From: Trichostrongylus colubriformis
Taxonomy: Eukaryota; Nematoda; Chromadorea; Rhabditida; Trichostrongylidae
DNA: 64,000 nucleotides
NCBI GenBank assembly: GCA_963978905.1
Contig: OZ022260.1
Span: forward strand, 12,017,725 to 12,081,724
Direction of reading: 5' to 3'
Made by a program: the position numbers and the translations under genes. Positions 10,970 to 22,445 of this stretch are shown here, one piece after another. How positions within the stretch are numbered: position 1 is the stretch's first letter; each line of letters opens with the position of its first letter. The notes below the pieces were generated by a model. The model had not been told where the DNA came from. It made no database searches and saw only the letters and a program-made list of their open reading frames with translations.

Positions 10970-11345
10970 ACAATACCGCTCACGTCGCTGAGTAATTTCG
11001 CCTTGCGACGGTTTGTTCGCGAACAAACCGTCGCAACGTCATAACATCGTTCAGAGTGGATAAAGTGGAAAGTTTCAAAGAGCATTGGATTCAACTCGAC
11101 GCGGCGAGCTCAGTGATGTATAAAATGTCAAATTTTGATGAGTAACAGTCCTGAAAATCGCGCAAAAACGCGTTTTCGCGTTTTCCCGCTATAAATCAAT
11201 TGTTTATTGGTTTTTTATCGGACTTGTATACATTTTCGTAATCAGGTCGTCGAGCTCTACAAAAGGGTGCTACAAGTTTTTGGTTTTATGAAACTCGATA
11301 CTGGACCATTTTTCACATTCTGAGAAGTTTCAGGGAAATTTCCTT
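10970..11345 (+). repeat. Dispersed repeat with a perfect 34-bp palindrome, copy 1
   Basis: 11003-11036 is a perfect palindrome (arm TTGCGACGGTTTGTTCG). It is followed by a conserved 300-bp body with AGAGTGGATAAAGTGGAAAG and CGCGTTTTCGCG words. The whole block recurs in inverse orientation at 13720-14115. Class unknown. Confidence 0.7.
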
Positions 11346-11377
11346 GACATACAAAAACCCTTGTGGTTATAAATGTC

Positions 11378-11650
11378 TTATTTTCCTATTTCCATCCTTT
11401 TCCTTCCGCTGCTCGCCGTCTCGATATCCTATCGGCCGCGTGCGATTCACGTCGACGCCCTGGGAGAGCGGTCACGATCGGTGGCGCCACCGCGCTATTC
11501 ACGTGCACGGCCGTGGGAATGCGCTCGGAGCTCGCGGTGGCGCCATCGATCGTGACCGCTCTCTCATGGCGTGCACGTGAATCGCACGCGGCCGATAGGA
11601 GATCGAGACGGCGAGCAGCAGAAGGAAAAGGCCGGAAATGAGGAAAATAA
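11378..11650. repeat. Long GC-rich foldback
   Basis: The left arm (TTATTTTCC ... GCTCGCCGTCTCGAT ... CGATCGGTGGCGCCACC) is matched inverted by the right arm ending GGAAAATAA, with arms of about 115 bp around a short centre near 11515. It abuts the repeat at 10970-11345 on its left and a Helitron-like copy on its right. The GC content of the arm centres is well above the surroundings. Confidence 0.75.
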
Positions 11651-11680
11651 CGAATTTATCACCACCCAGGTTTTAATATA

Positions 11681-13505
11681 CCAGTTGGCTGGCGCACAGT
11701 ACTGCGCGCGATTCAACATGTTGTGCAATACGCGCTTGATCGGCCCGACTACAGTTGTGTATGGAATTGAGCGGAAACTCCCTTTCCTTCGCTTTCAGCT
11801 GAGCTATCGAATTGGAAGAATGCAGAGAAAATGGCGTGATGAAGAAGCATTCCGGTATTAATATTCTTTATTGGCTTTGCATCGAAGCCATTTTGCACGC
11901 CATCGACACGAATCGTGCGCAGTAGTGTGCGCCAGCCAACTGGTTTAGGTCATCATTGGCTTTGGATAGTTTAGAGATCGATAGTTTTGCATTCGATTGC
12001 ATCGATTCACATATTGTTCACTTGCTGAGCATCTGATTCCTACGCATTAATAGTAGATTCGTATCCCAATTATCGATGTTTATCGTTTTCGTAAACATGC
12101 TTCACTCTTTGGCATTTGACATGGTCTAGCGGTCGATACTGTTGCTGCCAGTATCGCATTAGAAAATGATTCCGAGTGAACCGCTTGCTTTGCTATCACA
12201 ATTATGCGTTGTATCGCGATTAGCAGTGTAGATCGCAGTATCTAAAAAAATGCACCATTTTATAGGAGGCTAGGCAATTCAACGGTCGATACATCGGCCA
12301 GTGATATCAACATAAACAAAATATGTTCACCCAAAGGCACTGAGCATTAGACGCTTTTGCTAAAGCGGTCGTATAGTAGTAGCGAACGATGTAAAGGATT
12401 TCATCCCTTCCACTTCCTCACGGTCCTTATCAGCCACCGTAAGCTGTTATCAGCTTCATTGAGGCCCCTGTACCCAACAATGCCATTGAGGTCCCTTTAC
12501 CCTACAATACCTGCGAATGTGAACATTCCACTGTTAGCCGCAAAAGGGAACCGGCCATGGTAACTTTTCCCTTCTCACGTCTCTTCGCCTCGAATCTTAT
12601 CAACTATTATCAGTTTGGATCACCCACCACTGATGTTCCTTTCCCAGCACTCGCAACACCCATGAATAACGGCGCTCTGCGATCAACAGGAAAGGCGTAA
12701 TGGATTAGACGACTCTAACCTTTTTACGTTCATTATCAAATCTTATCAACCGCTATCAAGCTGGATCACCCAACATTAATGTCCCTGGCCCACCCTGCCA
12801 AACACTCAAGAATGTCAGAGCTCTTGGATCAACGCGAAAGGCGAAACAAATTTGACGACATTTGCCTTCTCATGCTCCTTATCAAATCTTATCAACCGCT
12901 ATCAAGCTGGATCACCCACCACTGATGTTCCTTTCCCAACACTCGCAACACCCATGAATATCGGCGCTCTGGGATCAACGGGAAAGGCGTAATGGATTAG
13001 ACGACTCTAACCTTTTTACGTTCATTATCAAATCTTATCAACCGCTATCAAGCTGGATCACCACCATTAATGTCCCTGGCCCACCCTGCTAAGCACTCAT
13101 GAATGTCAGCGCTCTTGGATCAACGCGGAAGGCGAAACGAATTCGACGACTCTAGCCTTTTTGAGCTCCTTATTAAATCTTATCAACCGTTATCAATGCG
13201 AGTCACCCACCATCAATGTCCCTGGCTCACCCTGCTAGATACCTGTGAGTTTCAGCGCTCCTGGATCAACGTGAAAGGCGAAACGGATTTGGCGACATTT
13301 GTCTTCCGAGGCTCCTTATCAGCCCTTATCAGTTGCTATCACTTTCGGTCCACCACCATTAGTGTTCCCTAGCCACCCCCTACATCACTTGTAAAATTCA
13401 TGGTCCCAGCTTTACTGCGACGCGAGATATGAATTTCGTGACAGACGGACAAACACACACACAGACACACACACAGACATACTAAGCGAATTATATATAG
13501 TAGGA
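11681..13505 (-). mobile_element. Non-autonomous Helitron-like element, copy D
   Basis: On the minus strand it starts TCCTACTATATATAATTCGC (13505) after an A and ends in a hairpin plus CTGG (11681) before a T. It contains the GT microsatellite, about six tandem units (12420-13390), the unique segment and the palindromic module 11680-11944. No protein coding is seen; short ORFs here simply cross the tandem units. Confidence 0.7.
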
Positions 13506-13719
13506 TCATTCGATAGCATTTTTCCTGGGAAATCGAACGGCGTACTTTTCATTCGGGAATCTACATCTGAAAATGAGTTATGATACGGTTTTCCAAAGGT
13601 GTATACACGGGGGCGCTGTTTAGGGCCACCCCAAGGAATAGGGGCTGATCTGAAATAACCGAAGTTTCGAAATTCCTGCACATCTGTGAGCCTGAATTAA
13701 GACTGTAAAAATTTTCATC

Positions 13720-14115
13720 GCCAGCTTATCAGGTTTCGACCAAAAATTTCGATCAAACTTCTCAAAATGTGAAAGTGGCTTGGAGGCGAATTTAAGAAAA
13801 TCGAAAACTTATACTACTTTCTCGTAGAGCTAACTCCGAAAATGTATACAAGTCCGGTAGAAAACCAATAAACAATTGATTTATAGCGGGAAAACCGAAA
13901 ACGCGTTTTCGCGCGATTTTCAGGACTGTTACTCATCAAAATTTGACATTTTATACATCACTGAGCTCGCCGCGTCGAGACAAATCCAATGTTCTTTGAA
14001 ACTTTCCACTTTATCCACTCTGAACGATGTTATGACCTTGCGACGGTTTGTTCGCGACCAAACCGTCGCAAGGCGAAAATTACTCACGCTACGTGAGCGG
14101 TATTGTAGCTTGCAT
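13720..14115 (-). repeat. Dispersed repeat with a 34-bp palindrome, copy 2
   Basis: This is the inverse of 10970-11345, with the near-perfect palindrome at 14038-14071 (one mismatched pair). The two copies face each other around Helitron-like copy D, giving an inverted repeat of about 350 bp arms over 3 kb. Confidence 0.7.
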
Positions 14116-15077
14116 CAGTATGCCTCGACCGTTAAAAGTGCGTGGAATTCCGAAAAGTGGTAGATGTTTGTATAGCCCTGTTGAGCTGACGCTGGGACTG
14201 CACAGCGAGGTATGGACTTCTTCGATATCGTTGGCCAGATCGATTATTTCTGCCTTACAGAATTCTACCATGCAATTTGCGAGTATTGTACGATGGCTCA
14301 GCTGGTTCGTTAATTGTTATCCATGCGCGACTGATGGACCTTAAAAAACGGTTACCGTCTTTGTTGCAAATGACAACCGTTGTAAGGAAGAGAGTAAGTG
14401 TAAGTCGAGACATTCCTTGTTAACAAAGGACGCACCTACTCTACCCCGCCCTCGCTTTTATAAAGCTCATTATGACACCTTTTTGAACCAAAAGTGGTTC
14501 TTCCCTAAGACAGGTGCATCTTATTGTTGGAATTCATTTACGATTCAGCCTCAGCTTGCCGATTGCCTACACTGCGAAGTTTTCATGCATTGCGTCTTTG
14601 CAACTACCACATTTCCTTTCTTGCGTGAGCACCCCATCCCCACTAATAAAGTAATAAATGCTCGAGGATACTCAACAGTAGGAAGGCAAGCCGTGGTCAC
14701 AGACTGATTCCTTCAGCCACAGCTCAAATCGCGGTATCGTGTCACACCAAACTCACTAGTCTTTGTTGTCATTTGACTAAGTAAGAAGTAGATGTGGTAT
14801 TGTACACATGCTCTATTAATATGCTACACAAGATAGCAGCCATCGAAGTGCTACTGGAGTTGGTGATGCAACCTCACAAGGCTTCGCTCCGTTGCGTGTG
14901 GCGTGCGAGCAAACGAAGCGCTCCGTCGTTGTTAGATTCTTGAGCGATAACACGGCCATGCTAGCGGGGCTGTATGTAGGTCGACTGTAATTGTTCCAAA
15001 ATGTACCTACAGCGGTGCCCCCTGCTCGCATGCACTATGTAGAATGCGATACGTCGCGCTTCGAAGTTGTGGCGAGG
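14116..15077. other. Interval without a recognisable gene
   Basis: 14120-14310 is similar to 3150-3370 (shared GGACTTCTTCGATAT and GTACGATGGCTCA words), so it is an old repeat. The rest shows no coherent ORF with splice sites and no terminal repeats. Confidence 0.5.
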
Positions 15078-15329
15078 GGGTGTGTGCAGATATGACAGCA
15101 AATCGCGTGGCCGCCCGTGGCGAGTGCGAGTACCAGTGGCAGGGCATGGCAGCCTTCAAGCGAGGCAGTGTGGCATGGCTGGAGGAGGCAGTGTGGCATG
15201 GGTGGAGTGCAGAATTGACGCAGCCACGCTCTACCGAGCTCCCAAGGGCAAATCGATTTGGCAAGTCGTGCTGATGGCGCCGCGAGCGGGACGTCGCGAA
15301 GCGTTTCGCTGTCATATCTGCACACACCC
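15078..15329. mobile_element. Mutator-like MITE with 9-bp target duplication
   Basis: The tips GGGTGTGTGCAGATATGACA and TGTCATATCTGCACACACCC are inverted repeats. Both flanks read GTGGCGAGG (15069-15077 and 15330-15338), a perfect 9-bp duplication as made by Mutator-superfamily transposases. The interior is GC-rich and non-coding. Related, less complete copies are at about 44190-44430 and 56595-56880, with a fragment near 59270. Confidence 0.8.
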
Positions 15330-18030
15330 GTGGCGAGGGTATGCAATTCTGAGGATGCACACACAATTGTGGGTGACACTCCAACATAAGCTACTTTTCA
15401 TTTGTGGACGGCTAGAGCGCATGTGAATGGAACGCTAAATGAATTAGCATCGAAAAAACATTCTGATCCCAGGAAAGCAGTAGTTTAGCGCATAACGGAG
15501 AGAAGAAGCTCTCTTATGAAATCTCCCCTCCAAGCCTTAGGTAAAATTATGCTCGAACATGCCGTTGCGCCTCGTCACTGGGTCAACCATCCCAACGAAT
15601 AGGCGCAGACAGCAAGCAAGTACCGGGCTACGCTCCGTAGCGCAGCAACATCACAAAGGGAGAACAGATCCGAATAGTCCGAATCTATTCGCAATGTCGT
15701 GAGAGTTAAAGACGTGGTTTCAAAGCAAGTCATCGCGAGCACATTTTGCTTGCTCGCCTTAAACCGGCTCGTAGCAGATTTGATCTCCCTAGGTATTTGT
15801 TTGGGGTTCTGGGAGATGTTGAAATACTTCTCTGGTCAGCGAAGAGCCTGTTGTTCTCTCCCATTGATTCCTTGCGATAGGGGTTATTCATGATACTTAT
15901 TCAGCTCCAGATAGCCTCTGATGACACTGGCACCCGATACCAGGGTCAAGCGTGGCGTCGAGGAATATTTCAAAAAATACGACCCCCTCCCATAAAAAGG
16001 CGACCTCCATACGACCCCCTTCTTCAGGTTCCGCTATTTCTGTGGTTTCTACCCAGCCAGTGCGAGCCAATGCACCAAGGAAACTTATGTTAGAGCCTAT
16101 AGTCAAAAAAAAAGCAACGGGACCAAACACCTGACAAATTAAGAAGAAGAAGAACCTGATAAAACTTAGTGCTTGTATTCCGAAACAAGGGCATTTAAGA
16201 GAAATAATAGGCTAACGAAAGTCAAGACTTATATCCCGAAACAAATACGTAGCCGACCATGGGTAATGTGCCCGTCCTCTAATGACAAAAGCGAAGGCTC
16301 AATAGTCATGCAAGCTATGGGGCAGAGATAAAGGATACGAAAGAACAAGAATAGAAAAGTTAGAAAGTAAATAGGAGCCATTCAGTGCGCTCCACTACAC
16401 CCTATCTGACCGCCGCATAGCAACTACGGTGGCGACGCGTCGATTAGATTCGGCGCGGCATCTTCCCATACTATAAATTTGGACATTTTTTTAAATTTTC
16501 GAAACTTTACTTAGTCTCCATCTTTCGAAGTACTGTGGACTGTTTTCTCAACTACTTCCTTAGGCCAGCCTATATTTGCCAGTTCCCTAATGGTTGCTCA
16601 GCTCTCGATATGGGTATCTAGTCGAAGAAAATTTTGGATAATTTTGAAGTATTTTTTTTCAAATGATCATAACTTCCTACTAACTCAACCATATAAGTGC
16701 GGTCTCGTTGTCCGGGGTCTGCGAGGTTGCCGCTTCCTAAATAGTATTCGAACTATACAATATCTTTGAAAAGAAAAGAGGTATTTTGAGGAAGCCAGTC
16801 GAGGGAATTTTTTTCCGTTGAAGCTGCGAGATCTTCCCACGCTTCTTTGAAAGAATGATTCATTGCCTGTTACGCCTCCAGTACGCATTTTCTGCTCTCA
16901 GAAAACCAACGAGAGGGGGTCGGCCTCGGCTGGCCTAGTTACAGGATTCGCCATGCATGAGAATTACCTTCCCGTTCTCAGCATACAAACGCTTTTCCGG
17001 TCCTCATAGTGGCTTGCTAGCACCAGATCAAGTATTATACTTGCAATCGTAGTAAGTTGTGAAAGAGTCTATATCAGCTACTTTTTTTCGTTTCATCCCT
17101 TAGTTCGTGAAGAATTCATCACGGTGGTACCTGTGGATAGATATCCCTTCCCACGATTAATAGGTGAATTTCGGCGGTGTGTCTGTACGTGGCTTCGGGG
17201 TAGCGGACCAATGAAAGGATTATTGGCTTTGGCCGACATCGTTGTGGATCGCGCCATGCATGAGGTTTCCATGATGATTGAGCTAAAGTAGTTTCAGGTT
17301 CGAACCCAGTCAGCCAGTTTTATCACATCTCTCCCTTTACACTTTGGACCTTCAGCCTGAGAAATTCCGTTGATCACTGCCTACCAACCATTATGCCCCT
17401 CCTCCCAACCAGCGGACCAAATACGACCCCCTGTCGGGGACCCTGCCCGATACCGTGATTTAAAGGCACAGTTCACGACAACATGGGTATCTTGGTTCCT
17501 TCCGTGACTGCATAGGCCCTTACACAATGGCAAAGCGGGTACCATCATGGCGGCGCGAGTGTGAGTGCTAAAGCATGGAGAACCGGTAAATGAGGTGGCG
17601 GCCGCTGTCTCAAGATAGTCCACACCCATCTAAGGTTTACGAGAGGGCAGCAGTGGCATATACGTGTACAAGAGGGATTTTCTGCTGTCATTTTTGTATT
17701 TAGGCCAGATAAATAACATATCAAGCGATTTTGAGGAGAATAAGAGCCATGAAATTTCCTGCACAGTTTTCTTGATTATACGTGCAGAGAGGACCTAGAA
17801 ATCAGGATCCATGAGAATACAGTCCAGACAGAGAACTCTACTTTGAATTAGCCCGAACCCGGTCAGAATCCATCGAAAGAGGCTTGGTTGGTGGTTGAGC
17901 TCGATGAACTTCACCCAAAAAAAGTTTATCTGATACGGCGCTTTCAAATGAACCTCGTTCTTGGACATGATCCAACATGGCTGCGGTGCGAGTAAACAGG
18001 GGATGATATGTCTGTGATATGAAGTATGAT
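15330..18030. other. Long interval without a supported gene
   Basis: The only coding-like stretch is about 15940-16134 (+), a short frame ending TGA with a Ser/Pro/Lys-rich tail after a possible splice acceptor; it has no identifiable partner exons. B-box-like words occur near 7430 and 17300 but without a foldable tRNA. No terminal repeats were found. Confidence 0.4.
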
Positions 18031-18039
18031 AAAGTATGG

Positions 18040-18047
18040 TATAAAAG
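18040..18047 (+). promoter_or_regulatory. TATA box of the secreted-protein gene
   Basis: TATAAAAG lies 38 bp before the ATG at 18085, placing a start site near 18070 and leaving a very short 5' UTR. It is the best TATA match on this strand in the preceding 1 kb. Confidence 0.6.
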
Positions 18048-18084
18048 TGGTGAGGTGCGGTTTGCATTCACTTAGTGAAGGATA

Positions 18085-21000
18085 ATGAAGTCTATGACTG
18101 GCTGCATTCTTCTACTCTTCCTGAACCTCGGCTGTGTGAGTGGGTTTGGAAGGAATCAGAAACCCACCACAGTGGAAGAAAAGGTCACGACCACAGATCC
18201 ATCTCTCGGTAAGGAAACGCCAATGTTTCACTTGAAAAGCGCTTTTATTGGGTCGCATTCAAGTTTAGGGAGGTAAAAAGCTAGGATCGCACAAAACTTA
18301 AGATTATGAGAGAGTAAGTATACAACAGCTGAGTGCTCGAAAAACTCACGCTCACTCAATGTGAGCGAGTGCTGTGAAGGGGAGTGATGCGGCACAATTC
18401 CCACCCAACGCTGGTGACCTGATCTCTCGGAAAACTGGTCGACACACTTGCACATCATCCTCCAAAAGCTCTCCTTGAGATACCCGAGACCGTGAACCCT
18501 TCGATTCATGTTCCGATGCGGTGGACATTGCCGAGCAAGTAGTGATACTTCTCCGAGATTGTTCAGCGTTCGACGATTGAGGCGATTAGACAATACACGA
18601 GAAGACAATAAGGCGAAAAGGAGGGGCCGATTGTCGATTGGCTCCGATGTTGATCGTCTGGCTGCGTGATCGCATGATGGATACATATCTTCCCCTTTCC
18701 GCCCAATCGTCTAACCGATTGGTATATTATCACCGGTTGGGCTATCGCACAGTACCGAATAATACAATATATGTGATGGGGAAATGGTCGATACTGAACA
18801 ACCGGTACTGAAAAGGCCACATCGCACAGTTCCATATAGTGATAAGCGCACTCTACAAATATCTATAACGATTTATGATTCGACATAGTTCAACAGTCGA
18901 AACACGAAACCGTCGCTAATGATGTCGGAGTACAAAGTATATTCACTCGCTGCCCACCTAGTGTTTAACCTGTTGGGCGTCGATGATCTAATCATTTACT
19001 ACAGCATATCGCACCCTAAAGAAGCTCACCATTCCAGATGGCTTAGCGAGCGATACCTCGTGTTACAGTGATATCTACGATCGATGCATGGGTCAGGAAT
19101 GGAGTGTTTCTATTCACCAATCATTTGACACTTTGGCTGAAGTGATCACGATTATGGGTTTAGGTACTTTAAGGATCGACACTTGTGTTCGATTGCATCG
19201 ATTGGTAGCAATTTGCCGACATGCTAGACAACTCATTCCTGCGTGTCGGTGGTAAATCACTTTATCCGTTACTGATGTTTATCATTTTCCTGAGGATGCA
19301 CCACTATGCAGAGCTTCAGATAGTTAGCGGCCGATACGCCCAATTGCTTCCAGTACCACATAAGAAAGGGAATCATTCGTTTTGCTATCACAAATCTAGA
19401 TCTTATCTTGATCATCCATGTAGATCGCTCGCAGTATCTAAGGACGTGCACACTATCTGGAACGCCGGGCAATTCAGTGGTCGATATATCGGCAGTTGAC
19501 ATCAGAACATAAACGAAATATGGGTCAACCAGCTGGCGGGCGCACACTACTGCGCGCGATTCATGGCGATGCTGTGCAAAATGGGTTTGATCGGCACGAC
19601 CACAGTTGTGCATGGAGTTGAGTGAAAACCTCCTTTTCGAGTTATTCATTTGGATAAAAACAGAGAACATGGCGTGATAAAAAAAGCATTTCGGTATTAT
19701 CATACTTCAGTCGCTTTGCATCGAGCCCGTTTTACACGTCATCGACACGAATCGCGCGTAGTAGTGTGCGCGAGCCAGCTGGTTTAGGTCATCATTGGGA
19801 GTTCGGATAGTTTAGAAAAACGATAGTTTTATATTCTATTGCATCGATCGGTAACAGTTTGTTCATTTGCTGAGGATCTAATTCCTACACATTGATCCAA
19901 GTCCCGACTATCGACGTATATCGTTCTCGTAAACGTGCTTCACTATTTGGAATTTTGCATAGTTTAGCGGTCGATACCCAGTGTTGCTGCCAGTATCGCA
20001 TTAGAAAATGATACCGGTGAATCGCTTACTTCGCTATCACAAATATAGGTTGCATCATGGTTATCAATTTAGATCGCCGTATCAGGAGAAATGCACCATT
20101 TTTTGGAACGCTAGGCAATTAAGCGGTTGATGCATCGGCCAGTGATATCAGAATAAACAAAATATCTTCACCCAATGGCAATGAGCATCAGACGCTTTTG
20201 CTGTAGCGGTTGTAGAGTAGTATCAAGCGATGTAAAGGATTTCATCCCATTCAATTCCTAACGGCTCTTATCAGCCATGTAAGCCGTTATCAACTCCACT
20301 GAGGCCCCTGTACCCATCAGTACCAATGAGGTCCCTGTACCCTGCAACAGCTGCGACTGTGAACATTTCACTGTTAGCCGCAAAAGCAACCGCCTTGGTG
20401 ATATTTGCTCTCACGTTCCTTATCGAATCCTATCAGTTTGGATCACCCCCCTCAATGTTCCTGTTCCACCTTGCTAAACAACCTTGAGTGTCAGCACTCC
20501 TGGATCAACGCAAAAGGCGGAACGGGTTCGACGACTCTAGCCTTTTTACCATCTTTATCAAATCTTATCAACCGTTATCAAGCTGGATCACCCCCTCAAT
20601 GTCCCGTTTCACTCCGCAAAACACCTGTGAGTATGAACGCTCTGCGACCGATGCGAAGAGCGGAAGGAATTTGCTGACTCTGGCCTTTTTATGCTCCTTA
20701 TCCATTCTTATCAACTGTTATCAATGCGGCTCACTCACCATCAATGTCCCCGTCCGACTCTTCAAAATACCTGTGAGTATGAACGCTCCGGGACCAATGC
20801 GAAAAGCGAAACGGGTTCGACGACTCTAGCTTCTCCAAGCTCCTTATCGAATCTTATCAACCGTTATCAATTCGGGTCACCAACCATTAATGTCCCCGTC
20901 CCACCCCGCACAACACCTATGGGATTTAGCGCTTTAGGATCAAGGCGAAAGGCGAAACGGATTTGGCGACACTCACCTTCCGAAGCTCCTTATCAGCTCT

Positions 21001-22065
21001 TATCAGCTGCTATCACTTTCGGTCCACCACCGTTGAGGTTCCCTTGGCACCCCCCACATCACTTTCAAAATTCAGCGTCCCAGATCTGCTGCGACGCGAG
21101 AAATGAATTTCGTGACAAACAGACGGACACACACACACACACACACAGACAGATATACTAAGCGAATTATATATAGTAGGATTCAAGTCGGGGGGGGGGG
21201 GGGGAGACGCAACTTTGCGTCAACGACGAAGCTCCTTTCCCTCCCTAGGCTTAGGCTAAAATTGATATCCTCTCCTTCCACATGAAAGAGCATCTCTCAA
21301 AGCAAAGGTCTCATCGCTTTAGCCTGAGCCTGGGGAGGGAAAGGAGCTTTGACGTGGGAGAAAATTTGACGCAGAGTTACGTCTGCCCCCCCGACTTGAA
21401 TTGACCCAAAAATATGTATGTTCACCCAGTAGCACCGAGCATCAGACGCTTTTGCTATAGCCGTCGTAAGTAGTAGCAAGCGGTGTACTGGATTTTACCT
21501 CCTTTTTTGCAGAGAAGGTTATTGATGAACTAATCAATTATGTGCGCACTGTTCCAAGGGATCAATTTTTCGAATTTTCTGACGAAGCCCGTGAAAACGA
21601 CAAGGCTCTCCATTTTTACATAGATGTGAGGCGTTTGAAGCTGGTATTATTTGAATTGCATCGTTCTTCAAGGAAGCATGGTACGTACCACTTTTAGGTG
21701 TACAATGACGCCAATGAGGGACGTAGTAAAATTAATAGGTAAGTGACGATGACATCACAGGAGATGTACTTCTGTTTTTTTAGAGAGAAGGTATGTCTCC
21801 GTCAGCACTTATGTGACACTGTTTTTACGATTCCAAATTCAGAGTGAGGAGGGAATGGAACAGGTTAGATGAAGCCTTCAAGGACTATATTGCGAAAAAT
21901 TGGCGCAAACACCTGCAGAAACTGGACGCCGGGACAACACGTAAGTAATTAAAGTATAATGAAAAATAAGCGAATTGTTTAATTTGACATTTTATAGGAA
22001 TCGCCACAGTACTGACTATAATAGCGAAAGGGAGGGTTCAATGCGGTCCTCCCACCCTCGTCTGA
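18085..22065 (+). CDS. Predicted secreted 147-aa protein of unknown family, five exons
   Basis: Exons read as 18085-18208, 21513-21625, 21698-21738, 21843-21940 and 21998-22065 (444 nt with the stop). Every junction has GT..AG borders and phase is kept throughout. Residues 1-22 form a signal peptide (MKSMTGCILLLFLNLGCVSG core). A Thr-rich linker follows (NQKPTTVEEKVTTTDPS), then a charged, helix-prone domain with DKALHFYID and REWNRLDEAFKDYIAKNW. The C-terminus is basic (AKGRVQCGPPT) and contains the only cysteine of the mature chain. I do not recognise the family. Intron 1 (3.3 kb) has been invaded by Helitron-like copy E and a palindromic MITE. The link from exon 1 to exon 2 rests only on phase and the TATA/signal-peptide context. 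The exon 2-5 structure is strongly supported because the same splice sites recur in the tandem copy at 22446-23005. Confidence 0.5.
18732..19527 (-). repeat. Diverged Helitron-like fragments
   Basis: Near 18735 there is GGTTGGGCTATCGCACAGTA, resembling the hairpin terminus also seen at 57037. From about 19140 the unique segment of the Helitron-like family recurs (GTTCGATTGCATCGATTGG, ATGTTTATCATTTTC, AACATAAACGAAATATG). It is truncated where intact copy E begins. Confidence 0.5.
19529..21181 (-). mobile_element. Non-autonomous Helitron-like element, copy E
   Basis: It starts TCCTACTATATATAATTCGC on the minus strand (21181) after an A and ends in the hairpin plus CTGG (19529) before a T. It contains the GT microsatellite, about five tandem units (20400-21060), the unique segment and the palindromic module 19528-19783. 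It lies inside intron 1 of the predicted secreted-protein gene. Confidence 0.7.
21181..21407. mobile_element. Palindromic G-run/C-run MITE, second copy
   Basis: The left arm (TTCAAGTCGGGG, a G-run, AAGCTCCTTTCCCTCCCTAGG) pairs with the right arm (CCTGGGGAGGGAAAGGAGCTT, a C-run, CGACTTGAA). It matches the element at 6916-7148 over its length and adjoins the 5' end of Helitron-like copy E. Confidence 0.7.
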
Positions 22066-22300
22066 AGCACTCACCATTAATGTTCCCTTCCCGCCCCTCA
22101 AACACATGTGAGTGTCGGCGCTCTGGGATCAACGCGAAAGGCGAAACGGATTTGGCGACATTTCCCTTTTGACGCTCCTTACCGGATCTTATCGGCCACT
22201 ATCAGCTTGGATCGCACACCATTAATGTTCCCGTCCCGCCCCTTGAAACACGTAGGAGTCCGCTCTAGGGTCAACGTGAAAGACGAAACTGGGCTTCACA
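22066..22300 (-). repeat. Orphan tandem units of the Helitron-like family
   Basis: Two units with CACCATTAATGTTCCC, GATCAACGCGAAAGGCGAAAC and TTATCGGCCACTATCAG lie between the two secreted-protein gene copies. No element termini are attached. Confidence 0.6.
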
Positions 22301-22445
22301 AACATCTACCATTTATCGGGATTTCCTGTTGCTTAACGGCTGCAGCATTCCCTTACTGCTTATATCGTATCACGAAGTTTGTTTTTTTGCCGAGCGTTCA
22401 GTAACTCTTATTGGTAGTTGATAATTCAATGGTTTACTGCTGCAG

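Noticed and set aside
17230..17320. Possible tRNA with GGTTCGAACCC
   Set aside because: An acceptor-like pairing with one mismatch exists, but the T stem has two mismatches and no anticodon arm is convincing.
18228..18686. 152-codon minus-strand ORF
   Set aside because: Lies in intron 1 of the secreted-protein gene, with no splice signals and no known motif; could be a repeat relic, but nothing supports a gene.
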